NCBI GenBank assembly: GCA_026196225.1
Contig: JAPHRD010000060.1
Location: 1-61,586 of the forward strand
From: Motiliproteus sp.
GTDB taxonomy: Bacteria > Pseudomonadota > Gammaproteobacteria > Pseudomonadales > Balneatricaceae
Direction of reading: 5' to 3'
Length of the DNA stretch: 61,586 nucleotides
Part shown: piece by piece, positions 9,093-17,311 of the stretch
Position numbering within the stretch: the stretch's first letter is position 1
Layout: every line of letters starts with the position of its first letter
Made by a program: the position numbers and the translations under genes
The notes under the pieces: model-generated
The model's database searches: none
The model's input: only the letters and a program-made list of their open reading frames with translations
Told to the model about the DNA's origin: nothing

Positions 9093-9809
9093 TCAGGAGG
9101 GCTTTTTCAGAGGAGTTGCTGGGTGCAAACCGCATTCTTTGCTATCAGGGTTCTCCCACCACCAGCGTCCGGCGCGAACGTCTTCACCGACAGAGATGGA
9201 ACGGGTACAGGGCGCACAACCGATGCTCGGATAGTGCATATCATGCAGTTCATTATAGGGAACTTCTTCGGCTTTGATGTAGGCCCAAACCTCTTTCTCG
9301 GACCAGTCTGCCAAAGGGTTGAGCTTCTGTAATTGATTTCCCTCATCCCACTCGCTAAAGGCGATGGTATCGCGGGTCACAGCCTGTTCACGACGAATTC
9401 CGGTGATCCAGGCCTTCTTGTCAGAAAGAGCACGCTTGAGTGGCTCAACCTTGCGCACATAGCAGCAAGACTTACGCATCTCCTGACTTTCATAGAAAGC
9501 GTTGATACCGTTCTCACGCACATAGCTTTCTACCGCAGAGGCATCGGGGTAGTAAACAGTAACCTTGCGATCGTAACGCTCTTCAAGCTTTGCCAGCAGC
9601 GTCAGCGTTTCTTCGGGCAGACGACCGGTATCCAAGCTGAATATTTCGATCTCGGGGGCATACCGGCAGATCAGGTCAGAGATTACGACATCCTCTGCAC
9701 CCAGACTGTTGGCAAAGGTAATTTCGCCATACTGTTGATACGCATCTTTTAGCAGTTGTACTGCATGATCCACTTTGGCCTGCAGTTCGTTGTCCAGTGA
9801 TTGTGACAC
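9093..9809 (-). CDS. cysH: Assimilatory APS reductase (CysH family, Fe-S type)
   Basis: 238 residues. Besides the thioredoxin-linked catalytic Cys226 in ECGLH, it has the paired cysteines Cys115-Cys116 in KSCCYVRKVEPL and Cys198-x2-Cys201 in SIGCAPC. These four bind a [4Fe-4S] cluster in adenosine-phosphosulfate reductases and are absent from PAPS reductases such as that of E. coli. The reaction inferred is APS plus reduced thioredoxin to sulfite plus AMP. The PP-loop region SLGAEDVV (35-42) is present. It follows the DUF934 gene by 53 bp in the cysI operon. Confidence 0.92.
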   Translation of the reverse strand: MSQSLDNELQAKVDHAVQLLKDAYQQYGEITFANSLGAEDVVISDLICRYAPEIEIFSLDTGRLPEETLTLLAKLEERYDRKVTVYYPDASAVESYVRENGINAFYESQEMRKSCCYVRKVEPLKRALSDKKAWITGIRREQAVTRDTIAFSEWDEGNQLQKLNPLADWSEKEVWAYIKAEEVPYNELHDMHYPSIGCAPCTRSISVGEDVRAGRWWWENPDSKECGLHPATPLKKPS

Positions 9810-9862
9810 GGGGTCACCCTCCCTATCTTTTCTTTGTTTTAAGTCGTTCTTTTTTGCTCTAA

Positions 9863-10366
9863 TTACTGGCGGTAGATGGGGCGCGGATCATCCGCTGCAC
9901 CCTGCAGGCGAACTTCAATCTCACCAAACGCCTTCAACATATCTTCGCTGTAGCGGTCTTCTGAAACTTCCATAGCATCAAAACCACAGCGATGCATAAA
10001 GCGCAGCCGATCCCAGGTCACATCGCCGACAGCACGAATCTGACCGGCAAAACCTAAGCTATCACGGAGTAAACGCGCCTGACTGAAACCCCGACCATCT
10101 GCAAAGCTAGGGAATTCAATCGCCACCAGGGATAATTGGTCTAGATCACAGGACAGCTCATCCAGATTGGCAAAACCGTCGATACGAACACCCAGACCAC
10201 CACTGCGACCCAGCAATTGCTCTTTACATTGCTGAAAGCAGCTCCAATCAACGAGCAAATCACTACTGTCCGCAACACTGCTCAAATCTGGTGCCACACC
10301 CTCTTCGCTGGCCAGGTAGGTCCAGCTATCCTGCTGTACAGGCTGCTGATCAATGATTAGTGGCAT
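9863..10366 (-). CDS. DUF934-family protein linked to sulfite reduction
   Basis: 167 residues of the DUF934 family, a small protein almost always encoded next to this type of CysI in Pseudomonas and relatives; its biochemical role is not established. Visible features are RVDG-like turns (GVRIDGFANLDEL), GRGFSQARLLRD and the C-terminal FDAMEVSEDRYSEDMLKAF. The ATG at 10366 (MPLIIDQQ) is preferred over frames further upstream. It still overlaps the 3' end of cysI by 17 bp, which implies translational coupling. Confidence 0.85.
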   Translation of the reverse strand: MPLIIDQQPVQQDSWTYLASEEGVAPDLSSVADSSDLLVDWSCFQQCKEQLLGRSGGLGVRIDGFANLDELSCDLDQLSLVAIEFPSFADGRGFSQARLLRDSLGFAGQIRAVGDVTWDRLRFMHRCGFDAMEVSEDRYSEDMLKAFGEIEVRLQGAADDPRPIYRQ

Positions 10367-12008
10367 AGACTCTCTCCTTAAAAGGAACATTGCCGACTCG
10401 GCGAACGGTATCGATAAAGCGCTCACCTTCTTCACGCTGCTCTACAAACACGGAAAGAATCTTTTCCAGCATCTCTGCAACTTGCTCTTTGGGAATAGAT
10501 TTACCCAGTACCTTACCCAGGGACGCGTCTTCCGCCGCGGAACCACCAAGAGTGAATTGATAGTAGGATTCGCCATTCTTATCGACGCCCAGAATACCGA
10601 TATGCCCCACATGGTGGTGGGCACAGGCATTTATACAGCCGGACATCTTCAGCTTCATCTCGCCCAGGTCGTAAAGATAATCCAGGTCGTCAAAACGATT
10701 CTGAATCTGCTCAGCAACACCCAACGTTTCGGCGTTGGCCAGGCTGCAGAAATCTAGACCGGGGCAGCAGATCATATCGTTTAGCGTGCCCACAACAGGG
10801 CGTGCCAGCTCCAGTTCGCTTAATGCTTTCCAGAGACTGTAAAGGTCAGACTGTTTGACGTGAGCAAGTACCAGATTCTGTTCGTGAGTACTACGCACTT
10901 CACCGAAGCTGTACTTGTCGGCTAGATCAGCAACCGCATCCATCTGCACATCGGTGATATCACCAGGCGCTTTCAGCAGGGCTTTCAGCGCCAGCGTCAC
11001 AGCACGGTAGCCAGGAACCTTATGAGCGAAGGAATTACGTTCTACCCAGATGGCAAAATCTTTATCCTGTTCCAGCTCACTCAGGTAACTGGCATCATCG
11101 CCATCAAACTGTTCGTAATCCGGGGCTTTAAAGAACGCCTTAACGCGCTCAATCTCTGCTTCAGGAAGACGAAGCTCACCGCCGCGGGTGCGCTCAAACT
11201 CAGCCTCAACCAGCTCACGGAATTTATCGATTCCCATGGCGTTAACAGTGATTTTGATCCGCGACTTGTACTTGTTGTCGCGACGACCGTGGAGGTTGTA
11301 TACCCGCAGGATCGCTTCCAGGTAGGAGAGAAGCTCTTGCTGCTCCAGGAATGGACGGATCTGTTTGCCGATTACAGGAGTACGACCCAAGCCACCACCC
11401 ACCAGCACTTCAAATCCAACCTCACCTTGGTCATTACGTACGATGTGAACACCGATATCATGAACCTGAGTGGCAGCACGATCTTCCTCAGCCGCACTGA
11501 CAGCGATCTTAAACTTACGAGGCAGGTAAGCAAATTCAGGATGCAGCGCCGCCCATTGACGGATAATCTCACTCCAAGGGCGAGGATCCTCAACTTCACC
11601 TGCCACGATTCCGGCAAAGTGATCGGAGGTTACACTGCGGATACAGCTACCGCTGGTCTGAATCGCGTGCATCTGTACCTTAGCCAGGTCCGCCAGAATA
11701 TCCGGCACTTTCTCCAGCTCGGGCCAATTCAACTGCACATTCTGGCGAGTGGTAAAGTGTGCGTAATTCTTGTCGTAATCACGAGACACTTGCGCCAAAG
11801 CTCGCATCTGCCTGGAGGAAAGCAGTCCATAGTTGATGGCGATGCGTAGCATCGGTGCCTGACGTTGAATATAGAGCCCGTTCTGCAAACGCAGAATTCG
11901 AAACTCCTCATCGGGAATTTCACCGGCGAGATAGCGCCGGGTTTGATCCCGGTACTGCTCAACGCGCTGTTCGATGAGCTGCTGCTCACGCTCGTTGTAC
12001 AAATACAT
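10350..12008 (-). CDS. cysI: Sulfite reductase hemoprotein CysI (nitrite/sulfite reductase family)
   Basis: 552-residue assimilatory siroheme/[4Fe-4S] enzyme reducing sulfite to sulfide. The N-terminal ferredoxin-like half contains HFTTRQNVQLNW and the siroheme-contacting SCIRSVTSDHFAG. Cluster ligands are visible as Cys415 and Cys421 in CCPGLDFCSLA and Cys458-x3-Cys462 in SGCINAC, followed by AHHHVGHIGI. Length and architecture match Pseudomonas-type CysI rather than the E. coli CysIJ hemoprotein, and no CysJ flavoprotein is encoded here, so the electron donor is elsewhere. It is the first gene of the cysI-DUF934-cysH-cysG run and is preceded by GGTAGGT as ribosome site. Confidence 0.93.
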   Translation of the reverse strand: MYLYNEREQQLIEQRVEQYRDQTRRYLAGEIPDEEFRILRLQNGLYIQRQAPMLRIAINYGLLSSRQMRALAQVSRDYDKNYAHFTTRQNVQLNWPELEKVPDILADLAKVQMHAIQTSGSCIRSVTSDHFAGIVAGEVEDPRPWSEIIRQWAALHPEFAYLPRKFKIAVSAAEEDRAATQVHDIGVHIVRNDQGEVGFEVLVGGGLGRTPVIGKQIRPFLEQQELLSYLEAILRVYNLHGRRDNKYKSRIKITVNAMGIDKFRELVEAEFERTRGGELRLPEAEIERVKAFFKAPDYEQFDGDDASYLSELEQDKDFAIWVERNSFAHKVPGYRAVTLALKALLKAPGDITDVQMDAVADLADKYSFGEVRSTHEQNLVLAHVKQSDLYSLWKALSELELARPVVGTLNDMICCPGLDFCSLANAETLGVAEQIQNRFDDLDYLYDLGEMKLKMSGCINACAHHHVGHIGILGVDKNGESYYQFTLGGSAAEDASLGKVLGKSIPKEQVAEMLEKILSVFVEQREEGERFIDTVRRVGNVPFKERVYATNH

Positions 12009-12035
12009 CGATACCTACCTTTGTTTACCGCTTAG

Positions 12036-12060
12036 GTTACGTGGCCCACGGGCACATAAC
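12036..12060 (-). promoter_or_regulatory. Dyad upstream of cysI
   Basis: GTTACGTG at 12036-12043 and CACATAAC at 12053-12060 form an 8-9-8 dyad with one mismatch, about 30 bp upstream of the cysI start. It could be an operator or a leader hairpin. There is no direct evidence of a binding protein. Confidence 0.3.
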
Positions 12061-12120
12061 GCCACCCAAATAAAAACCAGACAGCCTCATTAAGGCCGCC
12101 CATTCGAGTATTCGCTTGGC

Positions 12121-12906
12121 TTATCCTGCCAATACGAATTTTAATCCAATGGCCAGCAACAGGCTGCCCATAATCGGTTGCATGATATTGGCGGACAAAC
12201 GCGTACCCAGATGCCCACCGATATAAACCCCCGGCAATGATCCAATCAGCAGATAGACCAATAGCATCACATCAACATTGCCCATCTGCCAATGACCTAT
12301 ACCTGCCACACTGGTCAACACAACCGCGTGTACCAGATCGGTGGCAACAATCATCGGCATAGTCATATGAGGGAAAAGTACGATCAATAGCGCCGTACCC
12401 AAGGCTCCGGCGCCAACCGAAGACAGTGTCACCAAGCCACCCAACACCAACCCGGCAACCGTCGTAAAGACCATACGCCAACGTTTAACTAGCGCTTTTA
12501 GGCCTACCGCCTCAGTGTTAATAACCATCTCACGAATTCGGGAGCGCAAGAATACAGCAATTGAGGTCAGGACCAAACTGATTCCCAGGGTGATATTAAT
12601 CAGCTGCTCGATCTGATCGAGGCCGTCCATCCCTTTCAAGATGGACAGAGTAATAAGCGATCCAGGTACGCTACCTAATAGCAGGGCGAATACAATCTTC
12701 CAATGCACCAGCTTTTTCTTAGCGTAGGGCCATATGCCACCAGCTTTGGTAAAGGCGGCGTACATCAGGTCGGTGCTGACGGCAACAACAGGATTGATGC
12801 CAAATCCGACAATCAGTATCGGTGTCATCAACGCGCCGCCACCGATCCCCGTCAAACCGACGATGAATCCGACAACTAAGCCAGCAAAACTGTATGCGAG
12901 TTCCAT
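12121..12906 (-). CDS. TauE/SafE-family sulfite/anion permease
   Basis: 261-residue polytopic membrane protein of the TauE/SafE (formerly DUF81) family, whose members move sulfite, sulfoacetate or other sulfur-containing organic anions. Two internally related halves are seen. One has FIVGLTGIGGGALMTPIL (residues about 14-31) followed by VVAVSTDLMYAAF. The second has GLVTLSSVGAGALGTALL followed by MPMIVATDLVHAV. It lies between the cysI operon and divergent cysDN, so a role in sulfate uptake, or in sulfite export when assimilation overshoots, is a reasonable inference from context. The substrate is not provable from sequence. Confidence 0.85.
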   Translation of the reverse strand: MELAYSFAGLVVGFIVGLTGIGGGALMTPILIVGFGINPVVAVSTDLMYAAFTKAGGIWPYAKKKLVHWKIVFALLLGSVPGSLITLSILKGMDGLDQIEQLINITLGISLVLTSIAVFLRSRIREMVINTEAVGLKALVKRWRMVFTTVAGLVLGGLVTLSSVGAGALGTALLIVLFPHMTMPMIVATDLVHAVVLTSVAGIGHWQMGNVDVMLLVYLLIGSLPGVYIGGHLGTRLSANIMQPIMGSLLLAIGLKFVLAG

Positions 12907-13184
12907 CTAACCCTCGAAATTGATCAAAGCAAGGCGCTATAATAGGCAACCGGCCATATAACACAAAAGAATAATTAGAAATTTGGCTATAGCTTTTTGT
13001 TATTTAGATTCATAGAAACAACTCAAGCACATGATTTTAAAAGATTAATTTATTTTAATTCCATAATGGTATAAAAAGATTCTAATTTATTCTTTTTTCT
13101 TTTAACCAAAAATACCTAAGATAGCACCTCATAACTGATCAGAGGTGCGTCCCTAGGTGCACCTGCAACTTTTAGAGCGATACC
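12907..13184 (+). promoter_or_regulatory. AT-rich cysDN promoter and leader with alternative hairpins
   Basis: A 278-bp very AT-rich stretch between the TauE gene and cysD, the sort of region CysB-type activators bind. In the downstream half GCACCTC (13124-13130) can pair with GAGGTGC (13142-13148). That same AGGTGC (13143-13148) can instead pair with GCACCT (13159-13164), which itself lies in the palindrome AGGTGCACCT (13155-13164). The two hairpins exclude each other and sit 20-60 nt before the cysD start codon. I recognise no known riboswitch class. Confidence 0.45.
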
Positions 13185-14132
13185 ATGAGCGCACAGCCGG
13201 ATAAGAAGACCCCCGACCTGCAGCTGTCAGAGCAACGCCTGACACATCTCAAACAATTGGAAGCAGAAAGCATCCATATCATTCGTGAAGTAGCTGCGGA
13301 GTTTGATCGCCCCGTCATGCTTTACTCAGTAGGTAAAGATTCAGCAGTGATGCTGCATTTAACCCGCAAAGCTTTCTATCCAGGCAAACCCCCTTTCCCG
13401 CTCATGCACGTGGACACCACCTGGAAGTTCCGCGAGATGATCGAGTTTCGTGACAAAATGGCTAAAGAAGCCGGTATGGACCTGATCGTCCATATCAACC
13501 AGGATGGTGTAGACATGGGCATCGGCCCTTTCACCCACGGTTCTAAAAAACATACCGATGTGATGAAAACCCAGGGCCTGAAGCAGGCGCTGAACAAATA
13601 TCAGTTTGATGCTGCCTTTGGAGGTGCCCGTCGTGATGAAGAAAAATCTCGCGCAAAAGAGCGAGTATTCTCCTTCCGAGACAAAAACCACCGCTGGGAT
13701 CCGAAAAACCAGCGCCCTGAACTCTGGAATCTGTTTAACGCCAAGGTCGATAAAGGTGAGAGCATCCGCGTATTCCCACTATCCAACTGGACTGAGCTAG
13801 ATATCTGGCAATACATCCACCTGGAGAGCATCCCAATTGTGCCTCTTTATCTATCTAAAGAGCGTCCAGTGGTTGAACGCGATGGCACTTTGATCATGGT
13901 TGATGACGACCGGATGCCTATGGAGCCCGGCGAAAAACCGATGATGAAGAGCGTCCGCTTCCGTACTCTGGGTTGCTACCCACTCACCGGCGCAGTGGAA
14001 TCAGAAGCGGCCTCGCTGCCAGAAATTATTCAGGAAATGTTGCTGACTACCACCTCCGAGCGTCAAGGCCGAGTGATCGATCATGACCAGGCCGGCTCGA
14101 TGGAAGAGAAGAAGAAAGAAGGCTACTTCTAG
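13185..14132 (+). CDS. cysD: Sulfate adenylyltransferase subunit 2 CysD
   Basis: 315-residue small subunit of ATP sulfurylase, which forms APS from sulfate and ATP in the cytoplasm. The PP-loop ATP-binding motif SVGKDS is at residues 48-53. Family motifs [20 protein letters not shown] and [16 protein letters not shown] follow, and the C-terminal half contains [14 protein letters not shown]. Length is normal. cysN follows after 60 bp in the same direction, so the two form the cysDN operon. APS produced here would feed the APS-type CysH encoded across the divergent region. Confidence 0.96.
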   Translation: MSAQPDKKTPDLQLSEQRLTHLKQLEAESIHIIREVAAEFDRPVMLYSVGKDSAVMLHLTRKAFYPGKPPFPLMHVDTTWKFREMIEFRDKMAKEAGMDLIVHINQDGVDMGIGPFTHGSKKHTDVMKTQGLKQALNKYQFDAAFGGARRDEEKSRAKERVFSFRDKNHRWDPKNQRPELWNLFNAKVDKGESIRVFPLSNWTELDIWQYIHLESIPIVPLYLSKERPVVERDGTLIMVDDDRMPMEPGEKPMMKSVRFRTLGCYPLTGAVESEAASLPEIIQEMLLTTTSERQGRVIDHDQAGSMEEKKKEGYF

Positions 14133-14192
14133 ACTGCTTCTAGACCAATAGACAGCAACCAGACAACCGAATTGAAAACGAGCTGAATAACG

Positions 14193-15917
14193 ATGAGTCA
14201 CCAATCCGACCTAATCAGTGAAGATATCCACGCCTATCTGGCGCAACACGAACAGAAAGAACTGCTGCGGCTTTTAACCTGCGGCAACGTCGACGACGGT
14301 AAGAGTACCCTTATCGGACGTTTGCTACACGACTCCAAAATGATCTATGAAGATCAGCTGGAAGCGATCAAATCCGATAGTGTTAAGTCCGGAACAACTG
14401 GCGAAGAGATTGACCTGGCATTGCTGGTGGACGGCCTGCAGGCCGAGCGGGAACAAGGCATCACCATTGATGTTGCCTACCGCTACTTTTCCACCGCCAA
14501 GCGTAAGTTCATCATTGCCGACACCCCTGGGCATGAGCAGTACACCCGCAACATGGCCACCGGTGCTTCTACCTGTGACCTGGCAGTGATCCTGATCGAC
14601 GCCCGTCACGGCGTCCAGACTCAAACCAAGCGTCACAGCTTTATCACCTCATTGCTGGGTATCAAACACACCATCATCGCCGTCAACAAGATGGACCTGA
14701 TGGACTACAGCGAAGAGGTATTCAACAATATCAAGGCTGATTTTGAAGCCTTTTCCGAGAACCTCAATCTCCACGATGTTCGCTTCGTGCCACTGTCTGC
14801 CCTTAAAGGCGACAACGTGGTTAATCTCAGCGACCAGATGCCTTGGTATCAAGGTGAGCCACTGATGAAGCTGCTGGAAAATGTCGAAATTGCCGCAGAC
14901 CGCAATATGGATGACCTGCGCTTCCCGGTTCAGTACGTCAACCGTCCCAACCTAGACTTCCGCGGCTACTGCGGCACCCTCGCCTCTGGCGTCGTTCATC
15001 CTGGTGATGCAGTTACTGTGCTGCCTTCAGGCAAAAGCAGTAAGGTTGAGTCGATCGTTACTTTCGATGGAAATCTGGAACAAGCCTTTGCTCCCATGTC
15101 AATCACTCTGACACTGGAAGACGAAATCGATGTCAGCCGTGGCGATATGATCGTTCACTCTGACAAGGTCCCGACCGTCATGGATCGTTTCGATGCCAAC
15201 CTGGTATGGATGAGCGAAGCTCCCTTGCTGCCCGGCAAGGAATACCTGATCAAGATCGGTACGACCACGGTCAGCGGTCACGCTTCTACCTTGCGTCACA
15301 AAATAGACGTCAACACCATGGAACACCATCCTGGTAGCGAGCTCGAACTCAATGAGATCGCCCTTTGCGAGATGAGCCTGGACCGAGCTGTAGTTGCAGA
15401 CAACTATTCGGACCACCAGGGTACCGGCGCCTTTATCATTGTTGATCGCCTCACCAACCTGACTGTTGGCGCAGGCATGATCCAGAGTGGCACCGCTTCT
15501 GCCAATGATTCCGATGACAACGTTGAGCTGATCAATCAATCTGTTATCAACGGTGCTGACCGAGCACGCAGATTTGGTCAAAAAGCGGCCAAACTCTTTA
15601 TTACCGAAGGTAGTGAAGAGCAGCGTAACGCTGTTGCCTACTCCCTGGAAAACCAGCTATTCAAGCAGGGCCGGGCGGTCAAGGTCATTACCGATGCCGA
15701 ACTGAGTCAAACCATTAATAATGGTTTGGACGATGACCGCGCACTGGCCAACCTGGACGCTATTGCTGATCTGATGTCCGCAGCGGGCTTAATCGTCATC
15801 TGTACAACAGCCATCGCACCTTCAGGGACCTCCAACGTAGTCGTCCTTCAAGATCAGGATCTTCAGTCTGCAGCCGCGACTGGACTGAATCTGCTGAAAG
15901 AGTCTGGCATTATTTAA
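14193..15917 (+). CDS. cysN: Sulfate adenylyltransferase subunit 1 CysN with vestigial APS-kinase-like tail
   Basis: 574 residues. Residues 1 to about 440 are a normal CysN GTPase that drives ATP sulfurylase: G1 motif GNVDDGKS (31-38), [15 protein letters not shown], and the domain end [19 protein letters not shown]. The remaining 130 residues follow the outline of the APS kinase (CysC) domain found in CysNC fusions: [51 protein letters not shown] and [11 protein letters not shown]. However, the P-loop position reads [10 protein letters not shown] (469-478) instead of GLSGSGKST, the DGD motif is lost and the C-terminal third is missing. It is inferred to be kinase-dead. No frameshift would restore it. 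Confidence 0.92.
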   Translation: MSHQSDLISEDIHAYLAQHEQKELLRLLTCGNVDDGKSTLIGRLLHDSKMIYEDQLEAIKSDSVKSGTTGEEIDLALLVDGLQAEREQGITIDVAYRYFSTAKRKFIIADTPGHEQYTRNMATGASTCDLAVILIDARHGVQTQTKRHSFITSLLGIKHTIIAVNKMDLMDYSEEVFNNIKADFEAFSENLNLHDVRFVPLSALKGDNVVNLSDQMPWYQGEPLMKLLENVEIAADRNMDDLRFPVQYVNRPNLDFRGYCGTLASGVVHPGDAVTVLPSGKSSKVESIVTFDGNLEQAFAPMSITLTLEDEIDVSRGDMIVHSDKVPTVMDRFDANLVWMSEAPLLPGKEYLIKIGTTTVSGHASTLRHKIDVNTMEHHPGSELELNEIALCEMSLDRAVVADNYSDHQGTGAFIIVDRLTNLTVGAGMIQSGTASANDSDDNVELINQSVINGADRARRFGQKAAKLFITEGSEEQRNAVAYSLENQLFKQGRAVKVITDAELSQTINNGLDDDRALANLDAIADLMSAAGLIVICTTAIAPSGTSNVVVLQDQDLQSAAATGLNLLKESGII

Positions 15918-15942
15918 GAAATCGCTTATATTGTTCGATATT

Positions 15943-15971
15943 GGTTGGCAGCAGCTTGTCTGTTGCCAACC
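15943..15971. terminator. Stem-loop downstream of cysN
   Basis: GGTTGGCAGCAG at 15943-15954 pairs with CTGTTGCCAACC at 15960-15971, a 12-bp stem with one G-U pair and a five-base loop. No T-tract follows, so it may be a weak terminator or an mRNA-stabilising hairpin at the end of cysDN. Confidence 0.45.
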
Positions 15972-16123
15972 ATGACGCAAGGCACAATTACCGGTACAAT
16001 ATGCCGCTTTATTCTTGTGTGACAGACGGATAGTCCGATTCAGGAGCAATTTCCAAGCGACCTGTTGTCACTGTAAAACGGTATAAATCGGCCTATTAAT
16101 CGGCTAAAGATAGCGACCCATCA

Positions 16124-16705
16124 ATGATTGATTACCTGCTGATCCTAGTAAGTACAGTGCTGGTTAACAATTTTGTGCTGGCCCAGTTTCTGGGCTTGTG
16201 CCCGTTTATGGGTGTTTCCAACAAGCTGGAAACCGCGATCGGCATGTCCCTGGCCACTACCTTTGTACTGACTCTGTCATCGGTATGCGCCTATCTTGTC
16301 TACGAATATCTGCTGCTCCCTCTCGATCTGGCCTACCTCCGCACCATCAGCTTTATCCTGGTGATCGCCGTTGTGGTTCAGTTCACCGAGATGGTGGTAC
16401 ACAAAACCAGTCCTCTGCTATATCGGGTGCTGGGTATATTCCTCCCCCTGATCACCACCAACTGTGCAGTACTGGGTGTAGCACTACTGAATATCAAAAA
16501 ACAAAACGGCTTTCTGGAATCGATCTTCTACGGTTTTGGTGCCGCGGTTGGTTTCTCTCTGGCGCTGATTCTGTTCTCCGCCATGCGTGAGCGTTTAGCT
16601 GTGGCCGATGTCCCCGAACCCTTTAAAGGTTCCGCCATCGGCATGGTTACCGCTGGTCTGATGTCCCTCGCGTTCCTAGGCTTTACCGGCCTAGTGCAGT
16701 TCTAA
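16124..16705 (+). CDS. rsxA: Electron transport complex subunit RsxA/RnfA
   Basis: 193-residue integral membrane subunit with six predicted helices. The family motif [20 protein letters not shown] lies near residues 26-45 and LLIT-like repeats include [17 protein letters not shown]. With RsxE it forms the membrane [2Fe-2S]-binding core of the Rnf complex, which couples ferredoxin:NAD electron transfer to ion translocation; in E. coli the homologous complex reduces SoxR. It is the first gene of rsxABCDGE, and the upstream 206-bp gap should hold the promoter. Confidence 0.95.
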   Translation: MIDYLLILVSTVLVNNFVLAQFLGLCPFMGVSNKLETAIGMSLATTFVLTLSSVCAYLVYEYLLLPLDLAYLRTISFILVIAVVVQFTEMVVHKTSPLLYRVLGIFLPLITTNCAVLGVALLNIKKQNGFLESIFYGFGAAVGFSLALILFSAMRERLAVADVPEPFKGSAIGMVTAGLMSLAFLGFTGLVQF

Positions 16706-16714
16706 GGGAGTCAG

Positions 16715-17311
16715 ATGGACGCTATCTTAATTGCAATTCTGGTTCTGTTTGGACTGGCACTGGTTTTCGGTGCCCTGCTGGGCTTTGCTTCCATCAAGTT
16801 CAAGGTGGATGGTAACCCGATTGTTGACCAGATCGACTCGCTGTTACCACAAACTCAATGTGGTCAGTGCAGTTATCCCGGCTGCCGCCCCTATGCCGAA
16901 GCGATTGCCAATGGCGAAACCATCAACAAGTGCCCTCCAGGTGGCGAAAGCACCATTCAGGCATTGGCTGATCTACTGGATGTGGAAGCAATTCCACTGG
17001 ATGCTGAACACGGCGAAGAGCAGCCTAAATCGATCGCCTATATCCGCGAAGAAGAGTGTATCGGCTGCACCAAATGCATCCAGGCTTGCCCTGTTGATGC
17101 CATTCTCGGTGCGGCTAAACAGATGCACACCGTTATCGTTTCTGAATGTACTGGTTGCGACCTCTGCGTAGAGCCCTGCCCCGTTGACTGTATCGATATG
17201 ATTCCCATCGAAACCACTCTCTCTACCTGGGGCTGGACCGCTCCTAAATCCGGCGTCGAAGTGATCGCCACCGATCGGGGCCGTGGTGAACTGTTCGAGG
17301 GAACCAACTGA
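16715..17311 (+). CDS. rsxB: Electron transport complex subunit RsxB/RnfB
   Basis: 198-residue ferredoxin-like subunit. An N-terminal membrane helix (about 2-26) is followed by a four-cysteine cluster domain (Cys49, Cys52, Cys57, Cys73). Two classic [4Fe-4S] motifs come next: Cys115-x2-Cys118-x2-Cys121-x3-Cys125 and Cys145-x2-Cys148-x2-Cys151-x3-Cys155. It is the electron-entry subunit on the cytoplasmic face. It starts 9 bp after rsxA, and its stop codon shares bases with the start of rsxC (ATGA), indicating tight coupling. Confidence 0.95.
   Translation: MDAILIAILVLFGLALVFGALLGFASIKFKVDGNPIVDQIDSLLPQTQCGQCSYPGCRPYAEAIANGETINKCPPGGESTIQALADLLDVEAIPLDAEHGEEQPKSIAYIREEECIGCTKCIQACPVDAILGAAKQMHTVIVSECTGCDLCVEPCPVDCIDMIPIETTLSTWGWTAPKSGVEVIATDRGRGELFEGTN

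Noticed and set aside
11022-11849. 275-codon plus-strand frame over cysI
   Set aside because: Antisense shadow of the conserved cysI frame; no start signal or family pattern.
15525-15917. Frameshift as cause of the truncated APS kinase domain
   Set aside because: The tail reads in one frame with family landmarks in order, and neither alternative frame restores a P-loop or the missing C-terminus.
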